The position numbers and the translations under genes are program-made. 64,000 nucleotides of DNA from Tomitella biformata AHU 1821 (GTDB taxonomy: Bacteria > Actinomycetota > Actinomycetes > Mycobacteriales > Mycobacteriaceae). Under the pieces are notes generated by a model, which did no database searches, was not told where the DNA came from, and saw only the letters and a list, made by a program, of their open reading frames with translations. The DNA is taken from the NCBI RefSeq assembly GCF_000524475.1, contig NZ_BAVQ01000035.1:1-64000 (forward strand), given 5' to 3'. Of this stretch, positions 25,111 through 34,173 are shown piece after piece. Positions within the stretch are counted from its first letter, which is position 1; each line of letters opens with the position of its first letter.

Positions 25111-27162
25111 ATGTCTACGCAGTACCGCTTGGACGGCGACATCGCGATCATCGAGATCACCAACCCCCCGGTCAACGGGCTGGGACTGGCGACCCGGACG
25201 GGGATCGTCGCCGACCTTGAGCGCGCGCTCGCCGACGCGGAGGTGCGCGCGATCGTGCTCACGGGCAGCGCCAAGGCGTTCTCCGCCGGCGCGGACATCA
25301 CCGAGTTCGGCACGCCCGCCGCGCTGGCGTCGCCGCGGCTGACCGAGGTCATCGCCGCTGTGGAGGACTCCCCGAAGTCGGTCGTCGCGGCGATCGCGGG
25401 CTCGTGCCTGGGCGGCGGCCTGGAACTGGCGCTGGGCGCGCACTACCGGGTGGCCGACGCCGCCGCGCGGATCGGTCTGCCAGAGGTGGCGCTCGGACTG
25501 GTGCCGGGGGCGACCGGCACGCAGCGGCTGCCCCGCGTGCTCGACGCGCGGACCGCCGCGGACATGATCACAGGTGGCGCGCCGCGCACGGCCAGGGCGT
25601 TGTCCCAGGCCCCGGGCCAGAAGATCCTGGACCTCGTGGTCGACGGCGACGTGATTGCCGCCGCGGTGGAGTACGCCCGGGGCTGCGGCGGCGCGACCCC
25701 GAAGGTGCGGGAATTGACCCCCGACCCCGCCGCGGCGGCCGACGTCGCGAGCCTGCGCGGGCCGCTGACGAAGCGCTCGCGCGGCTTCCTCGCCCCGCTG
25801 CTCGCCCTGGACCTGGTGGAGAAGGCGCTGACGCTGCCATATGAGGAGGGCGTGGCGGCGGAGCGCGAGGTCTTCCTCGAGTTGGTCGGAGGCCCCCAGT
25901 CCGCGGCCCGCCGGCACGCGTTCTTCGCCGAGCGCGCGGCGCAGCGGATCCCCGGCCTGGCCGCGACCCCCCGCGAGATCGGTTCCGTGGCCGTGGTCGG
26001 CGCCGGCACGATGGGCGGCGGCATCGCGATGGCCTTCCTCGACGCCGGGGTCCCGGTGACGTTGCTGGAGACGGCGCAGGAGCCCCTCGACCGCGGCCTG
26101 GCCACCATCCGCCGCAACTACCGATCCCAGGTGGACAAGGGCCGGCTCTCCGCGGCCGCGCTCGAGGCCCGCCTCGCGCTGCTCACCCCGACCACCGACT
26201 ACGCGGACCTCGGCGGCGTCGACCTGGCGATCGAGGCGGTATTCGAGGACATGGGCGTCAAGGAGGCGGTGTTCGGCAGCCTCGACAAGGCGCTGCGCCC
26301 CGGCGCCATCCTCGCGTCGAACACGTCCACGCTGGATCTCGACGCCATCGCCGGATTCACCAAGCGTCCGGAAAGCGTTGTGGGACTGCACTTCTTCAGC
26401 CCGGCGAACGTGATGCCGCTGCTGGAGGTCGTGCGCGGCGCCGCCACGTCCGACGAGGTCCTCGCGACCGCGATGGCGCTGGCCAAGCGGATCGGCAAGG
26501 TCGGCGTGGTCTCCGGCGTCTGCGACGGCTTCATCGGCAACCGGATGCTGGCCAAGTACCGCGGCGCGGCCAGCGAGCTGCTCGAGGCCGGTGCGACGCC
26601 CGCCGAGATCGACGCCGCCATCGAGGGATTCGGCTTCGCGATGGGCCCGTACCGGATGGGCGACATGGCCGGCAACGACATCGGCCACGCCATCCGCCAG
26701 CGCCGCTACGCGGAGCACCCCGACGCCCCGCGCGAGGTCATCGCGGACCGGCTCTGCGAGCTCGGCCGGTACGGGCAGAAGACCGGCGCCGGCTGGTACG
26801 ACTACGCCCCGGGCAAGCGCGACGCGCTGCCGAGCCCGGTGGTGGACGAGCTGCTCGCCGAGTACCACCGGGAGCGCGGGACCGTCCGGCGCGAGTTCGC
26901 CGCCGCCGAGATCGTCGCCCGGTTGGTCTACGCGCTGGCCGACGAGGGCGCGCGGATCCTGGCGGAGGGGATCGCGCTGCGCGCCTCCGACATCGACGTC
27001 GTCTACCTCGCCGGCTACGGCTTCCCCCGGCACCACGGCGGGCCGATGTTCTACGCGGACACCGTGGGCCTGCCCGTCGTCGCGCAGGCCCTGCGAGATG
27101 TCGGCATAGAGCCGGCCCCGCTGCTCGCGAGCCTGGCCGCAGAGGGCAAGACCTTCAACTGA
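25111..27162 (+). CDS. Bifunctional enoyl-CoA hydratase/3-hydroxyacyl-CoA dehydrogenase
   Basis: The 683-residue beta-oxidation enzyme fuses an N-terminal crotonase domain (about 1-190) to a 3-hydroxyacyl-CoA dehydrogenase. In the crotonase part the catalytic glutamate contexts LGGGLELALG and IGLPEVALGLVPG are intact. The dehydrogenase begins at about residue 292 with NAD motif VGAGTMGGGIAMAFLDAG, carries the catalytic His in GLHFFSPANVMPLLEVV, and has two C-terminal helical domains. It lacks the N-terminal signature of mitochondrial alpha subunits and is nearer the peroxisomal-bifunctional-like bacterial group. AAGGAG lies 8 bases upstream. The next gene is another crotonase, 36 bases downstream. 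Confidence 0.92.
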   Translation: MSTQYRLDGDIAIIEITNPPVNGLGLATRTGIVADLERALADAEVRAIVLTGSAKAFSAGADITEFGTPAALASPRLTEVIAAVEDSPKSVVAAIAGSCLGGGLELALGAHYRVADAAARIGLPEVALGLVPGATGTQRLPRVLDARTAADMITGGAPRTARALSQAPGQKILDLVVDGDVIAAAVEYARGCGGATPKVRELTPDPAAAADVASLRGPLTKRSRGFLAPLLALDLVEKALTLPYEEGVAAEREVFLELVGGPQSAARRHAFFAERAAQRIPGLAATPREIGSVAVVGAGTMGGGIAMAFLDAGVPVTLLETAQEPLDRGLATIRRNYRSQVDKGRLSAAALEARLALLTPTTDYADLGGVDLAIEAVFEDMGVKEAVFGSLDKALRPGAILASNTSTLDLDAIAGFTKRPESVVGLHFFSPANVMPLLEVVRGAATSDEVLATAMALAKRIGKVGVVSGVCDGFIGNRMLAKYRGAASELLEAGATPAEIDAAIEGFGFAMGPYRMGDMAGNDIGHAIRQRRYAEHPDAPREVIADRLCELGRYGQKTGAGWYDYAPGKRDALPSPVVDELLAEYHRERGTVRREFAAAEIVARLVYALADEGARILAEGIALRASDIDVVYLAGYGFPRHHGGPMFYADTVGLPVVAQALRDVGIEPAPLLASLAAEGKTFN

Positions 27163-27198
27163 GCCAGGTTCCTCATCACCCACTTGACGGAGACACAC

Positions 27199-27954
27199 GT
27201 GAGTATTCGGATCGAGACCCCAGCCGACGGCATCCGGCTGATCACCATCGACCGGCCGGCGCGCCGCAACGCGCTGGACCACGCCACGTACAGCGCGCTG
27301 GCGGCCGCGGTGCGGGCCTCGGATGAGGACCCGGAGACGCGGGTCAGCGTTCTCACCGGCGCGGGTGGAGTATTCACCAGCGGAAACGACATCGGGAGCT
27401 TCCACGCCGACGGCGCGGCGGCCGCCGCTGACCAGGCCGCTCCGGGCCCGGCGATGGAGCTGCTGCTCGCGCTGGCCACCGCGCGCAAGCCGATCATCGC
27501 GGCGGTGGAGGGCTTCGCGGTGGGGATCGGCACGACGCTGCTGCTGCACTGCGACCTCGCCTACGCGGGCCACGGCGCCAGGTTCCGGGTGCCCTTCGTG
27601 CCGCTGGGCCTGTGCCCCGAGGGCGCGTCGAGCCTCCTGCTGCCCCAGTCGGCGGGGCTCAAGCGGGCGACGGAGCTGCTGATGCTGGGCGAGATGTTCT
27701 CCGCGGCGGAGGCCGCCGAGGCCGGCGTCATCAACCGGGCGGTAGCCGACGGGGCCGCGCTCGAGGTGGCGCTGGAACGTGCGGAGCGGATCGCGTCGTC
27801 GCCGGCGGAGTCGGTGGAGCTGACGAAGATGCTGCTGCGCAGGCCCCAGCTCGAGGAGGTGCTGGACACCCTTCAGGTCGAGGCGGTGCACTTCGGGCGG
27901 CGCAAGCGCTCGCCCGAGGCGCAGGCGGCGTTCGCGCGATTCCTGGGGAAGTAG
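27199..27954 (+). CDS. Enoyl-CoA hydratase/isomerase family protein
   Basis: The 251-residue crotonase carries the oxyanion-hole segment [10 protein letters not shown] and the [19 protein letters not shown] helix. The segment [17 protein letters not shown] resembles delta3-delta2 enoyl-CoA isomerases, with one acid present and the first hydratase glutamate absent, so isomerase activity on unsaturated fatty acids is more likely than hydration. GTG 27199 is chosen because ACGGAG lies 7 bases upstream. It is the second gene of an operon with the bifunctional beta-oxidation enzyme. Confidence 0.82.
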   Translation: MSIRIETPADGIRLITIDRPARRNALDHATYSALAAAVRASDEDPETRVSVLTGAGGVFTSGNDIGSFHADGAAAAADQAAPGPAMELLLALATARKPIIAAVEGFAVGIGTTLLLHCDLAYAGHGARFRVPFVPLGLCPEGASSLLLPQSAGLKRATELLMLGEMFSAAEAAEAGVINRAVADGAALEVALERAERIASSPAESVELTKMLLRRPQLEEVLDTLQVEAVHFGRRKRSPEAQAAFARFLGK

Positions 27955-27957
27955 GCG

Positions 27958-29289
27958 CTACCGGGCGGTGGGGCGGATGGGCTGGCGCAGCAGCATCTTC
28001 AGGACGGTGAGGCCGTTCGCCAACAGCCCGGCCACGAGCGCGACCGAGCGGACGGTCCGGATATCCGACGCGGGCAGCGGGCGATCGTTGAACCGGTCCG
28101 CGAGCCAGTCGACCGCCAGCGGCGCGGACAGCGGCTGCAGCGAGATGTGCTCGCTGTACCGGTCCCGCAGGTACGTCACGTGCGCGCCGAGGTCGAGGTA
28201 GCGCCGGGCCAGGCCGTCGACGTCGTCGATGTGGATGATCTGGTCGCGCACCGCCTGCACGATCATCAGCGGCGCGGCCGGCTTGCGGGTGCCCACCGCG
28301 AGGTCGTCGAACACCTCCACCACCGCGGGCATCGCCAGCAGGTCGGCGAGGGGGATGGTCAGGTAGTCGTCGAGGTCGTGCCGTGCCAGCCGGGCGACGG
28401 CGGAGACGGTGCTCTGGCGCTCCACGGCGGCCAGCAGTCTGCGGCCCTTCGCGTTGACGTTCTGGTCGATGATCGTCTCCAGTTCGGGGTACGCGCGGCG
28501 CAGCCCGGCGATCACCAGCGTGGGCAGCCCGGCGTGCAGGGTGCCGTTCAGCCGCAGGAAGGTCGAGGGCAGGTCGCCGACGGGCGAGCCGAGGAAGGCC
28601 CCGACGATGTCGAGCTCCGGCGCGTACTCGGGCGCCATCTCGGCGGTCCACGCGGAGGCGAGCCCGCCCCCCGAGTAGCCCCACAGTCCGATCTGCGTGT
28701 TCTCCGTCAGGCCCAGCGGCTCGAAGGCGAGCGCGGCGCGGATGCCGTCGAGGGCGATATAGCCCGGCTCGCGGGGGATGCCCCAGCGGCCGCGGGTGCC
28801 CTCATGGTCGGGGATGGTGACGGCCCAGCCGCGGGCCAGGGCCGACGCCAGGAACAGGAACTCGAGCTGGGGCACCGAGCCGCCGGCCCGGGACCCGTGG
28901 CGCAGCGCGTAGGACGGGAAACAGGTGGCGGAGACGGCGTCGATGGCGCACTGGAAGGACAGCAGCGGACGGGTCGCGTCCGGCGTGCCGCCCGCGGGCA
29001 GCAGCACCGTGGTCACCGCGGCGGCGGGCGCCCCGTGCAGGTCGGAGGTGCGGTAGAGCAGCTGCCAGGCCGGGAACCGCTGGGGGATCCGCCCGAATAT
29101 CGCCGTCCGCACGGCCCGCGCCGCCAGGATGGTCCCCGGCGCCGCGGCCTCGAAGCCCGCGGGCGGGAGGTAGAACGGGTCCGCGTCGGGGTGCGGCGGC
29201 CGGCGGACAGCGCGCTCGTCGGTGAGGGCGGGCTCGGCGTCCCAGCGCTGGTCGAACCGCTCTTTGTCGCCGATGTGGGGGGTGCCCAT
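27958..29289 (-). CDS. Secretory lipase (LIP family)
   Basis: The 443-residue alpha/beta hydrolase resembles the LIP family of fungal-type secretory lipases that is common in mycolata. The nucleophile elbow is GYSGGG, followed by ASAWTAEMAPEYAPEL; the late VRDQIIHIDDVDGLARRY and YSEHIS segments supply the Asp and His region. No convincing signal peptide is seen at the N-terminus, which is polar, so localisation is unclear. A C-terminal hydrophobic stretch (VALVAGLLANGLTVLKML) could associate with membrane. ATG 29289 is preferred over TTG 29313. The likely substrates are triacylglycerols or esters. Confidence 0.8.
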   Translation of the reverse strand: MGTPHIGDKERFDQRWDAEPALTDERAVRRPPHPDADPFYLPPAGFEAAAPGTILAARAVRTAIFGRIPQRFPAWQLLYRTSDLHGAPAAAVTTVLLPAGGTPDATRPLLSFQCAIDAVSATCFPSYALRHGSRAGGSVPQLEFLFLASALARGWAVTIPDHEGTRGRWGIPREPGYIALDGIRAALAFEPLGLTENTQIGLWGYSGGGLASAWTAEMAPEYAPELDIVGAFLGSPVGDLPSTFLRLNGTLHAGLPTLVIAGLRRAYPELETIIDQNVNAKGRRLLAAVERQSTVSAVARLARHDLDDYLTIPLADLLAMPAVVEVFDDLAVGTRKPAAPLMIVQAVRDQIIHIDDVDGLARRYLDLGAHVTYLRDRYSEHISLQPLSAPLAVDWLADRFNDRPLPASDIRTVRSVALVAGLLANGLTVLKMLLRQPIRPTAR

Positions 29290-29373
29290 TGCCGACCCGC
29301 TTCCTTGGTCCAACTCGTCAGATGATGAGTCAGCCTAGGGGGCGGGGTCCCCACGCGCGGACCGGGCGCGGCC

Positions 29374-30531
29374 TCAGTCGCCGATGGCGTGCGGATACTC
29401 CGCGCCGCGGTGCTGGAACTCCAGGATGTCCGGGTTGACGATCACGCCGTCGCGGATCTCGACGGCCTTGCTCAGGGTGGGGTCCTCCGCCCAGGCGGCG
29501 GGGCCGTCGAGCACGGTCCGCAGGAACGGCAGCAGCGCCTCGCTGATCTCCCAGGTGGCGGAGTTCCACAGGTAGCTCGGGCTGTGGTCGACGGCGTAGT
29601 AGCGGACGTCCTCGCCGACGATGAACGTGGGATCGGCGAACGTCGTCGGCAGCGCCCAGCTGAAGCCCATCCCCTCGTCGCAGGACACGTCCACGACCAG
29701 GCTGCCCGGCGCCATCTCCGCCAGATCCGCCTCGTCCAGGAACATCTGCGGCGAGTTCGGATCCTGCAGCACGCAGTTCACGATGATGTCGTGGCCGGTG
29801 AGGAAGCCGGCGAGGGGGATGCGGCCGTCGTCGTCGGTGGTGACATATAGCCCGGTGTCCGCCTCGTCGGCGTCGTCGGAGCTGTCCATCTGCACGATCT
29901 CCGCGGAGTGGATGGGCGAGCCGACGGCGGTGACCCCGCGCTGGGTGACCACGTGCACGTCGTGGATGCCCAACGCGTTCAGCGCGGTGACGGCCCCGCG
30001 GGCGGTGGCGCCGAAGCCGATGACGACGGCGTTCAGGCGGCGGCCGTAGTGGCCGGTGGAGCCGTGCAGGTGCATCGCGTGCAGGACGGAGCAATAGCCC
30101 GCGAGCTCGTTGTTCTTGTGGAACACGTGCAGGCTGAACCAGCCCTCCGACGTCCAGTAGTTCATCGCCTCGAACGCGATGAGCGTCAGCTTGCGGTCGA
30201 TCGCCAGCTGAGTCAGCTCCTGATCCTGCACACAGTGCGGCCAGCCCCACAGGACCTGCCCCACGCGCAGCTCGGCCAGGTCCGCGGCCTGCGGCTTGGG
30301 CAGCAGGATCACGTCGGACTCCGCGATGAGCTCGGCGCGGGTGCGGATGCCCGCGACGGACAGCGCCAACTGCTTGTCGGAGATGCCGAAGGGCTCGCCG
30401 TAGCCGGCCTCGAAATGCATGCGGGCGAGCAGGTCCGCGTCGACCCGGTCCAGGTGGAGCGGGTGGATCGGCAGGCGTTGTTCGTCGGTCTTGCTCGAGT
30501 TGGCGATGACGCCGAGGGTTAAGTGCTGCAC
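29374..30531 (-). CDS. AlaDH/PNT-family dehydrogenase (carboxyethylornithine synthase-like)
   Basis: The 385-residue protein has an N-terminal alanine-dehydrogenase/transhydrogenase-type substrate domain (EQRLPIHPLHLDRV near 17-30) and a central Rossmann nucleotide-binding domain with VIGFGATARGAVTALNALG. It resembles proteins annotated as N5-(carboxyethyl)ornithine synthase or alanine dehydrogenase, but is longer than the lactococcal enzyme (about 313). The real substrate pair is uncertain; a reductive or oxidative N-linked amino acid reaction with NAD(P) is likely. The start is GTG 30531 with AAGGA about 8 bases upstream. It appears monocistronic. Confidence 0.68.
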   Translation of the reverse strand: MQHLTLGVIANSSKTDEQRLPIHPLHLDRVDADLLARMHFEAGYGEPFGISDKQLALSVAGIRTRAELIAESDVILLPKPQAADLAELRVGQVLWGWPHCVQDQELTQLAIDRKLTLIAFEAMNYWTSEGWFSLHVFHKNNELAGYCSVLHAMHLHGSTGHYGRRLNAVVIGFGATARGAVTALNALGIHDVHVVTQRGVTAVGSPIHSAEIVQMDSSDDADEADTGLYVTTDDDGRIPLAGFLTGHDIIVNCVLQDPNSPQMFLDEADLAEMAPGSLVVDVSCDEGMGFSWALPTTFADPTFIVGEDVRYYAVDHSPSYLWNSATWEISEALLPFLRTVLDGPAAWAEDPTLSKAVEIRDGVIVNPDILEFQHRGAEYPHAIGD

Positions 30532-30762
30532 GGAAGAGTCCTTGCGGTTGCGTCGTCTCGATCGCGAAAGAGGCCGCTGACCATGCGCGGCGGGAGACGG
30601 CTAAATGTCGGTCGAGTGGGATCGATGGATCCAGGGATGGAATTCGGCGGCGAGATGCCAGAAGCCGACCATCTCTGCGGGGCCAGAACTAGATGCCGGC
30701 GACCGCGATTTCCCCAGGCTAGCACCTATGGGAGAAGGGCGGTGCGGTCAAATCGGCTCTTG

Positions 30763-30775
30763 TATGCTGCGGAAA
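30763..30775 (+). promoter_or_regulatory. Leaderless promoter of the EstA-type lipase
   Basis: TGTATGCT (30761-30768) is an extended -10 element with TATGCT ending 6 bases before the ATG at 30775. No Shine-Dalgarno sequence is present. The rest of the 243-base spacer 30532-30774 shows no supported gene. Confidence 0.5.
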
Positions 30776-31974
30776 TGCCTAACCTCGACCTGATTCACAT
30801 GCTCGGCGACGCGATGGCGGTGCCCGTGCGGGTCGCCACCGTGCTCCAGAAGTCCGTCGGGGCGCTGGACGTGGTCGCGGGGGACGCGGCGGTGGACGCG
30901 GCCTCGCTGGCGCTGGCGGCGACGGTGCGCGCGGCGGTCGTGGCGGCCGGCGCGGTGGGGGCGCGGCTGCCCGCGCCGCGGCCCGATCTCGCCCACGTGT
31001 CCGTGAGCCTGCCGCACGGTGACGCGCCCGCGGCCGGCGATTCCCGGGTCCCGCATGTGAGCGTCCGCGCGAGCGGGGAGACGACGACGGTGGCGGCGCC
31101 GGCCATGCACCAGCGCCGGGTCGACTACGACTTCTTCTCGGGCATCGCCCCCGAGATCCGGCACCCGGGCGGCGCGCTGCCCGGCGCGAATCGCTGGGAC
31201 ACCCCGCTCAGCGCGGAGCGCCCCATCCCCGTCGTCCTCGTGCACGGGACGGGCGGCGGCGGCCAAACCAATTGGGGCCCTTACGTTCCGCTGCTCACCA
31301 ACCACGGCTTCTCCGTCTTCACCCTCACCTACGGCGCGATCCCCGGATCCAAGTGGCCGGTTTCCGCGATGGGCGGCATGCGGCTGATCGAGGACAGCGC
31401 GGCGGAGTTCGGCGAGTTCGCGGAACGGGTCCTCGCCGCGACCGGGGCGGCGCAGATCGACGTCGTCGGGCACTCCCAGGGCACCATCGTGCCCAACTAC
31501 TGGGCGAAGTACCTCGGCGGTCAGGGCAAGATCCGGCGCTATGTCTCGCTCGCGCCGCTGTGGCACGGCACCGAGGCGTTCGGCGCGGTCCGCGGCGCGC
31601 TGGGCTCGGTCAGCATGCGCTTCGGGGTGGGCGGCGGCATCGCGTCCAGCGTGTCCATCCCGCAGATGATCGCCGGCTCGGCGTTCCTGGCCAAGCTCAA
31701 CGCCGGCGGCGGGCCCTATGTCGAGGGCATCGAGTACACCAACATCTCCACCCGCCACGACGAGTTCGTGAACCCCTACACAAACGGGCAGGTGCCCGGG
31801 GGTCCGGGGATGGATGTGACGAACGTCGTCGTGCAGGACGGCTGCCCCGAGGACCACAGCGACCACCTGGGGATCTGCGGTTCGGAGCGGGCGGCGACGA
31901 TGGTGCTCAACGCGCTCGACGACGTCGAGCAGCAGAAGGTGCCCTGCGGGTTCGCGCCGCCGTTCTTCGGTTGA
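30775..31974 (+). CDS. Class 2 (EstA-type) lipase, alpha/beta hydrolase
   Basis: The 399-residue hydrolase starts with an Ala-rich helical region (about 1-75) and then the lipase fold. The oxyanion strand is VVLVHGTGGGGQTNWGPY, the nucleophile elbow is GHSQG with S234, and D329 (RHDEF) and H364 (SDHLG) complete a plausible triad. EstA/LipA-type class 2 lipases of actinobacteria show the same LTYG segment after the oxyanion loop. A signal peptide is not obvious. It converges on mceG with a 10-base gap. Confidence 0.85.
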   Translation: MPNLDLIHMLGDAMAVPVRVATVLQKSVGALDVVAGDAAVDAASLALAATVRAAVVAAGAVGARLPAPRPDLAHVSVSLPHGDAPAAGDSRVPHVSVRASGETTTVAAPAMHQRRVDYDFFSGIAPEIRHPGGALPGANRWDTPLSAERPIPVVLVHGTGGGGQTNWGPYVPLLTNHGFSVFTLTYGAIPGSKWPVSAMGGMRLIEDSAAEFGEFAERVLAATGAAQIDVVGHSQGTIVPNYWAKYLGGQGKIRRYVSLAPLWHGTEAFGAVRGALGSVSMRFGVGGGIASSVSIPQMIAGSAFLAKLNAGGGPYVEGIEYTNISTRHDEFVNPYTNGQVPGGPGMDVTNVVVQDGCPEDHSDHLGICGSERAATMVLNALDDVEQQKVPCGFAPPFFG

Positions 31975-31984
31975 TCGCGCGGGG

Positions 31985-32998
31985 TCAGGCCGGCGTCAGG
32001 GCGCTGTGCCGGCCCTCGGACCGCAGCGATTCGCTAACCGCGGCCTGGGCGGATGGCGGCAGCGTGTGCATGATCTCCTCCACCCGGGCCTGCCGACGGG
32101 CGACGGCCGTCCGGATCGGGCGTCCGGGGGTCGGCTCCAATTGGGGCACGACGCCGCGCACGTCCTCCGGCGCTCCGCCGTCGCTGTGGCCGGCTTCGAC
32201 CATCGCCTGCTCCTGGCTCATTTGGGCGGAGTCCTTCTCCTCGCTCATACCGATGGGACCGATGCGCCGGCCGTTGAGGAACTGCTCGACGACGGGCTCG
32301 TCCGAGGTCAGCAGCACCTCCCGCGGGCCGAACATGACGAGTTCCTTGCGGAAGAGCATGCCCATATTGTCGGGGACGGTGCGGGCGAGCTGGATATTGT
32401 GCGTCACGATGAGGATGGTCGCGTCCGTCTCGGCGTTGATATCGATAAGTTGCTGCGACAGGTATGCGGTGCGGACCGGGTCGAGTCCGGAGTCGGGCTC
32501 GTCGCACAAGACGATCTGGGGGTCGAGCACCAGCGCGCGGGCCAGGCCGGCGCGCTTGCGCATCCCGCCGGAGATCTCACCCGGCAGCTTGTCCTCGGAG
32601 CCGGTGAGTCCGACCATGTCCAGCTTCGCCATCACGACCTTGCGGACCTCGCTCTCCGACTTCGCGGTGTGTTCACGCAGCGGGAACGCGACATTGTCGT
32701 AGAGGTTCATCGACCCGAATAGCGCGCCGTCCTGGAACAGCACCCCGAACATCTTGCGGATCTCGTACAGCTCCTTGGCGGTGCACGTCAGAATGTCGGT
32801 CCCGTCGATCATGATCGAGCCCTCCTCCGGCCGCAGCAGGCCGATGAGCGACTTCAAGAACACCGACTTGCCGGTGCCGGACGGGCCGAGCAGGACGCTG
32901 ACCTCGCCCCGGGGCAAGGTCAGCGAGACATCCTGCCAGATCCTCTGCGCGCCGAACGACTTCGTCAGCCCGTCCACCGCGATTTCCACACCGGCCAT
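31985..32998 (-). CDS. mceG: MceG-type ABC transporter ATPase
   Basis: The 337-residue ATPase powers Mce lipid import. Walker A is GPSGTGKS (38-45), the signature is SGGMRKR (143-149) and Walker B is IVLCDE (162-167). The SGGMRKRAGLARALVLDP stretch is characteristic of MceG/MlaF ATPases. A C-terminal extension of about 80 residues beyond the ATPase core is also typical of MceG. GGAGG lies 7 bases upstream of the ATG at 32998. In Mycobacterium tuberculosis mceG is unlinked to the mce operons; here it is the last gene of the operon, 66 bases after the second Mce-associated gene. Confidence 0.93.
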   Translation of the reverse strand: MAGVEIAVDGLTKSFGAQRIWQDVSLTLPRGEVSVLLGPSGTGKSVFLKSLIGLLRPEEGSIMIDGTDILTCTAKELYEIRKMFGVLFQDGALFGSMNLYDNVAFPLREHTAKSESEVRKVVMAKLDMVGLTGSEDKLPGEISGGMRKRAGLARALVLDPQIVLCDEPDSGLDPVRTAYLSQQLIDINAETDATILIVTHNIQLARTVPDNMGMLFRKELVMFGPREVLLTSDEPVVEQFLNGRRIGPIGMSEEKDSAQMSQEQAMVEAGHSDGGAPEDVRGVVPQLEPTPGRPIRTAVARRQARVEEIMHTLPPSAQAAVSESLRSEGRHSALTPA

Positions 32999-33064
32999 GA
33001 TTTTCCTCCGCAATGTCAGATTGTTCGTCGAGTTGTCGGGATGGGGTCGCCAGCGCGGCTGGTC

Positions 33065-33607
33065 CTACACCGGCTGGAGGTCCGAGACAAGCCAGTCGTC
33101 GCCGACCTTGCTCAGCTGCACGCGCACCCGGCTCGAGTCGAGCTTGATGTCAGGGGAGTCGGCGTGAGTGGTCGTCTGGTTGAGGAACATGAGGACCGTG
33201 ACCTTCTCTGGCGAGGCGCTGACCACCGCATCCGCCGCGACGGCCGCGGAGGTGGTGATCCGCTGTTCTGACGCGGCCGGGATGATCGCCTCCCGGGTCA
33301 GCGCGATGAACTGCGTTTTGAAGTCGCCGGTCAGTTGCTCGGCCGCGTTCACCAAATCCGACTCCGCCGAGTCGGCGCTGTAGGACAGCATCTTCGGCAC
33401 GTTGGCGTTCGCCGCAGACAGCGCCGCGGATCCGGCGGCAGCCTGCGCGCCGTCGCTGTGCGCCGCTATGCCGAGCAACCCGACGGCCGTCGCGAGCGCG
33501 ATCGCCGTGGCGGCCAGCGGCGCCAGGACGGCCAGCCGCTGCCGACGGCTCCAGCCGGTCGTCCTCGCCGCTGCGCGGGCGAACCTGCTCTGCTGCGCTC
33601 CGGTCAT
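33065..33607 (-). CDS. Mce-associated membrane protein (second)
   Basis: The 180-residue protein has a basic cytoplasmic N-terminus, one transmembrane segment (about 26-48) and an extracytoplasmic domain ending DDWLVSDLQPV. This is the layout of Mas proteins encoded downstream of mce genes, which stabilise or regulate Mce complexes. The ATG overlaps the stop of the preceding Mas gene by four bases. The final motif (DxWLVSD) is shared with that gene, so the two are tandem paralogues. Confidence 0.82.
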   Translation of the reverse strand: MTGAQQSRFARAAARTTGWSRRQRLAVLAPLAATAIALATAVGLLGIAAHSDGAQAAAGSAALSAANANVPKMLSYSADSAESDLVNAAEQLTGDFKTQFIALTREAIIPAASEQRITTSAAVAADAVVSASPEKVTVLMFLNQTTTHADSPDIKLDSSRVRVQLSKVGDDWLVSDLQPV

Positions 33608-34173
33608 GACACGAACTCCACATCTGACACGAGCCACGCGTCGCCCGCGCGCTCTAGGCTGGCCTTCATCCGGTACACCCGGCCCTCACCGCCAGGTATG
33701 TCGGTGTTCTTCACCATCGAGGTAACCGCGAGGAGCACCTCGGCGCTGTCGCCGTCGGCGCGCACCAGACCGGCCTCACGGATCTCGCCGGTGGAGGCCA
33801 CCTCGCCGCGCTCGAGCACCTCGCGGAAGCTGCTCGACGAGCTCGCGAACTGCTCGCGGAACGCGCCGCTCGTGCCGGCCAGGATCCGCTCGATATCGGC
33901 GTCCGCCGAGGCGAAGTCGAGGGTGGTCAGGTTGACGACGACCTCGCGGGCCGTCTCCACGACCAGCGCGTCACGCCGGTCCGCGGCGTCCGCGCCGCGG
34001 ACATTCAGGAGCAGGGCGATGGCGGCCGCGGCGAGGACGATCACCAGCGACGACAGCGCAAGCACCCAGACCAGGACGCCCTTAGCGGGAGCGGCGGAAA
34101 CCTCGGGCTCGGGGGCGATCTCGGGCTCCGGGGGCGCTATGGCTCCAGGGGCGAGGTCAGTAGTCGTTCCCAT
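33604..34173 (-). CDS. Mce-associated membrane protein (first)
   Basis: The 189-residue protein has a Pro/Glu-rich N-terminus, a transmembrane helix at about 37-60 and a periplasmic-side domain ending GDAWLVSDVEFVS. AAGGAGG lies 7-8 bases before the ATG at 34173, inside the end of mceF, giving a 37-base overlap between the genes. It is a paralogue of the next gene. The NTF2-like fold proposed for Mas proteins fits its length and terminal motif. Confidence 0.82.
   Translation of the reverse strand: MGTTTDLAPGAIAPPEPEIAPEPEVSAAPAKGVLVWVLALSSLVIVLAAAAIALLLNVRGADAADRRDALVVETAREVVVNLTTLDFASADADIERILAGTSGAFREQFASSSSSFREVLERGEVASTGEIREAGLVRADGDSAEVLLAVTSMVKNTDIPGGEGRVYRMKASLERAGDAWLVSDVEFVS

Noticed and set aside
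24157-27891. A 1244-codon open frame on the minus strand opposite the FadB-like and crotonase genes
   Set aside because: It is antisense to well-identified beta-oxidation genes, is extremely Arg/Gly/His-rich and has no recognisable domain; long antisense frames are expected at this GC content.
28147-29325. A 392-codon plus-strand frame opposite the LIP lipase
   Set aside because: Repetitive Gly/Arg/Glu/Gln composition and no start context; the lipase motifs on the minus strand are convincing.
31988-32014. GGCCGGC / GCCGGCC inverted repeat at the end of mceG
   Set aside because: Lies inside coding sequence of very high GC where such repeats are frequent; a terminator role for the convergent lipase is possible but not supported.
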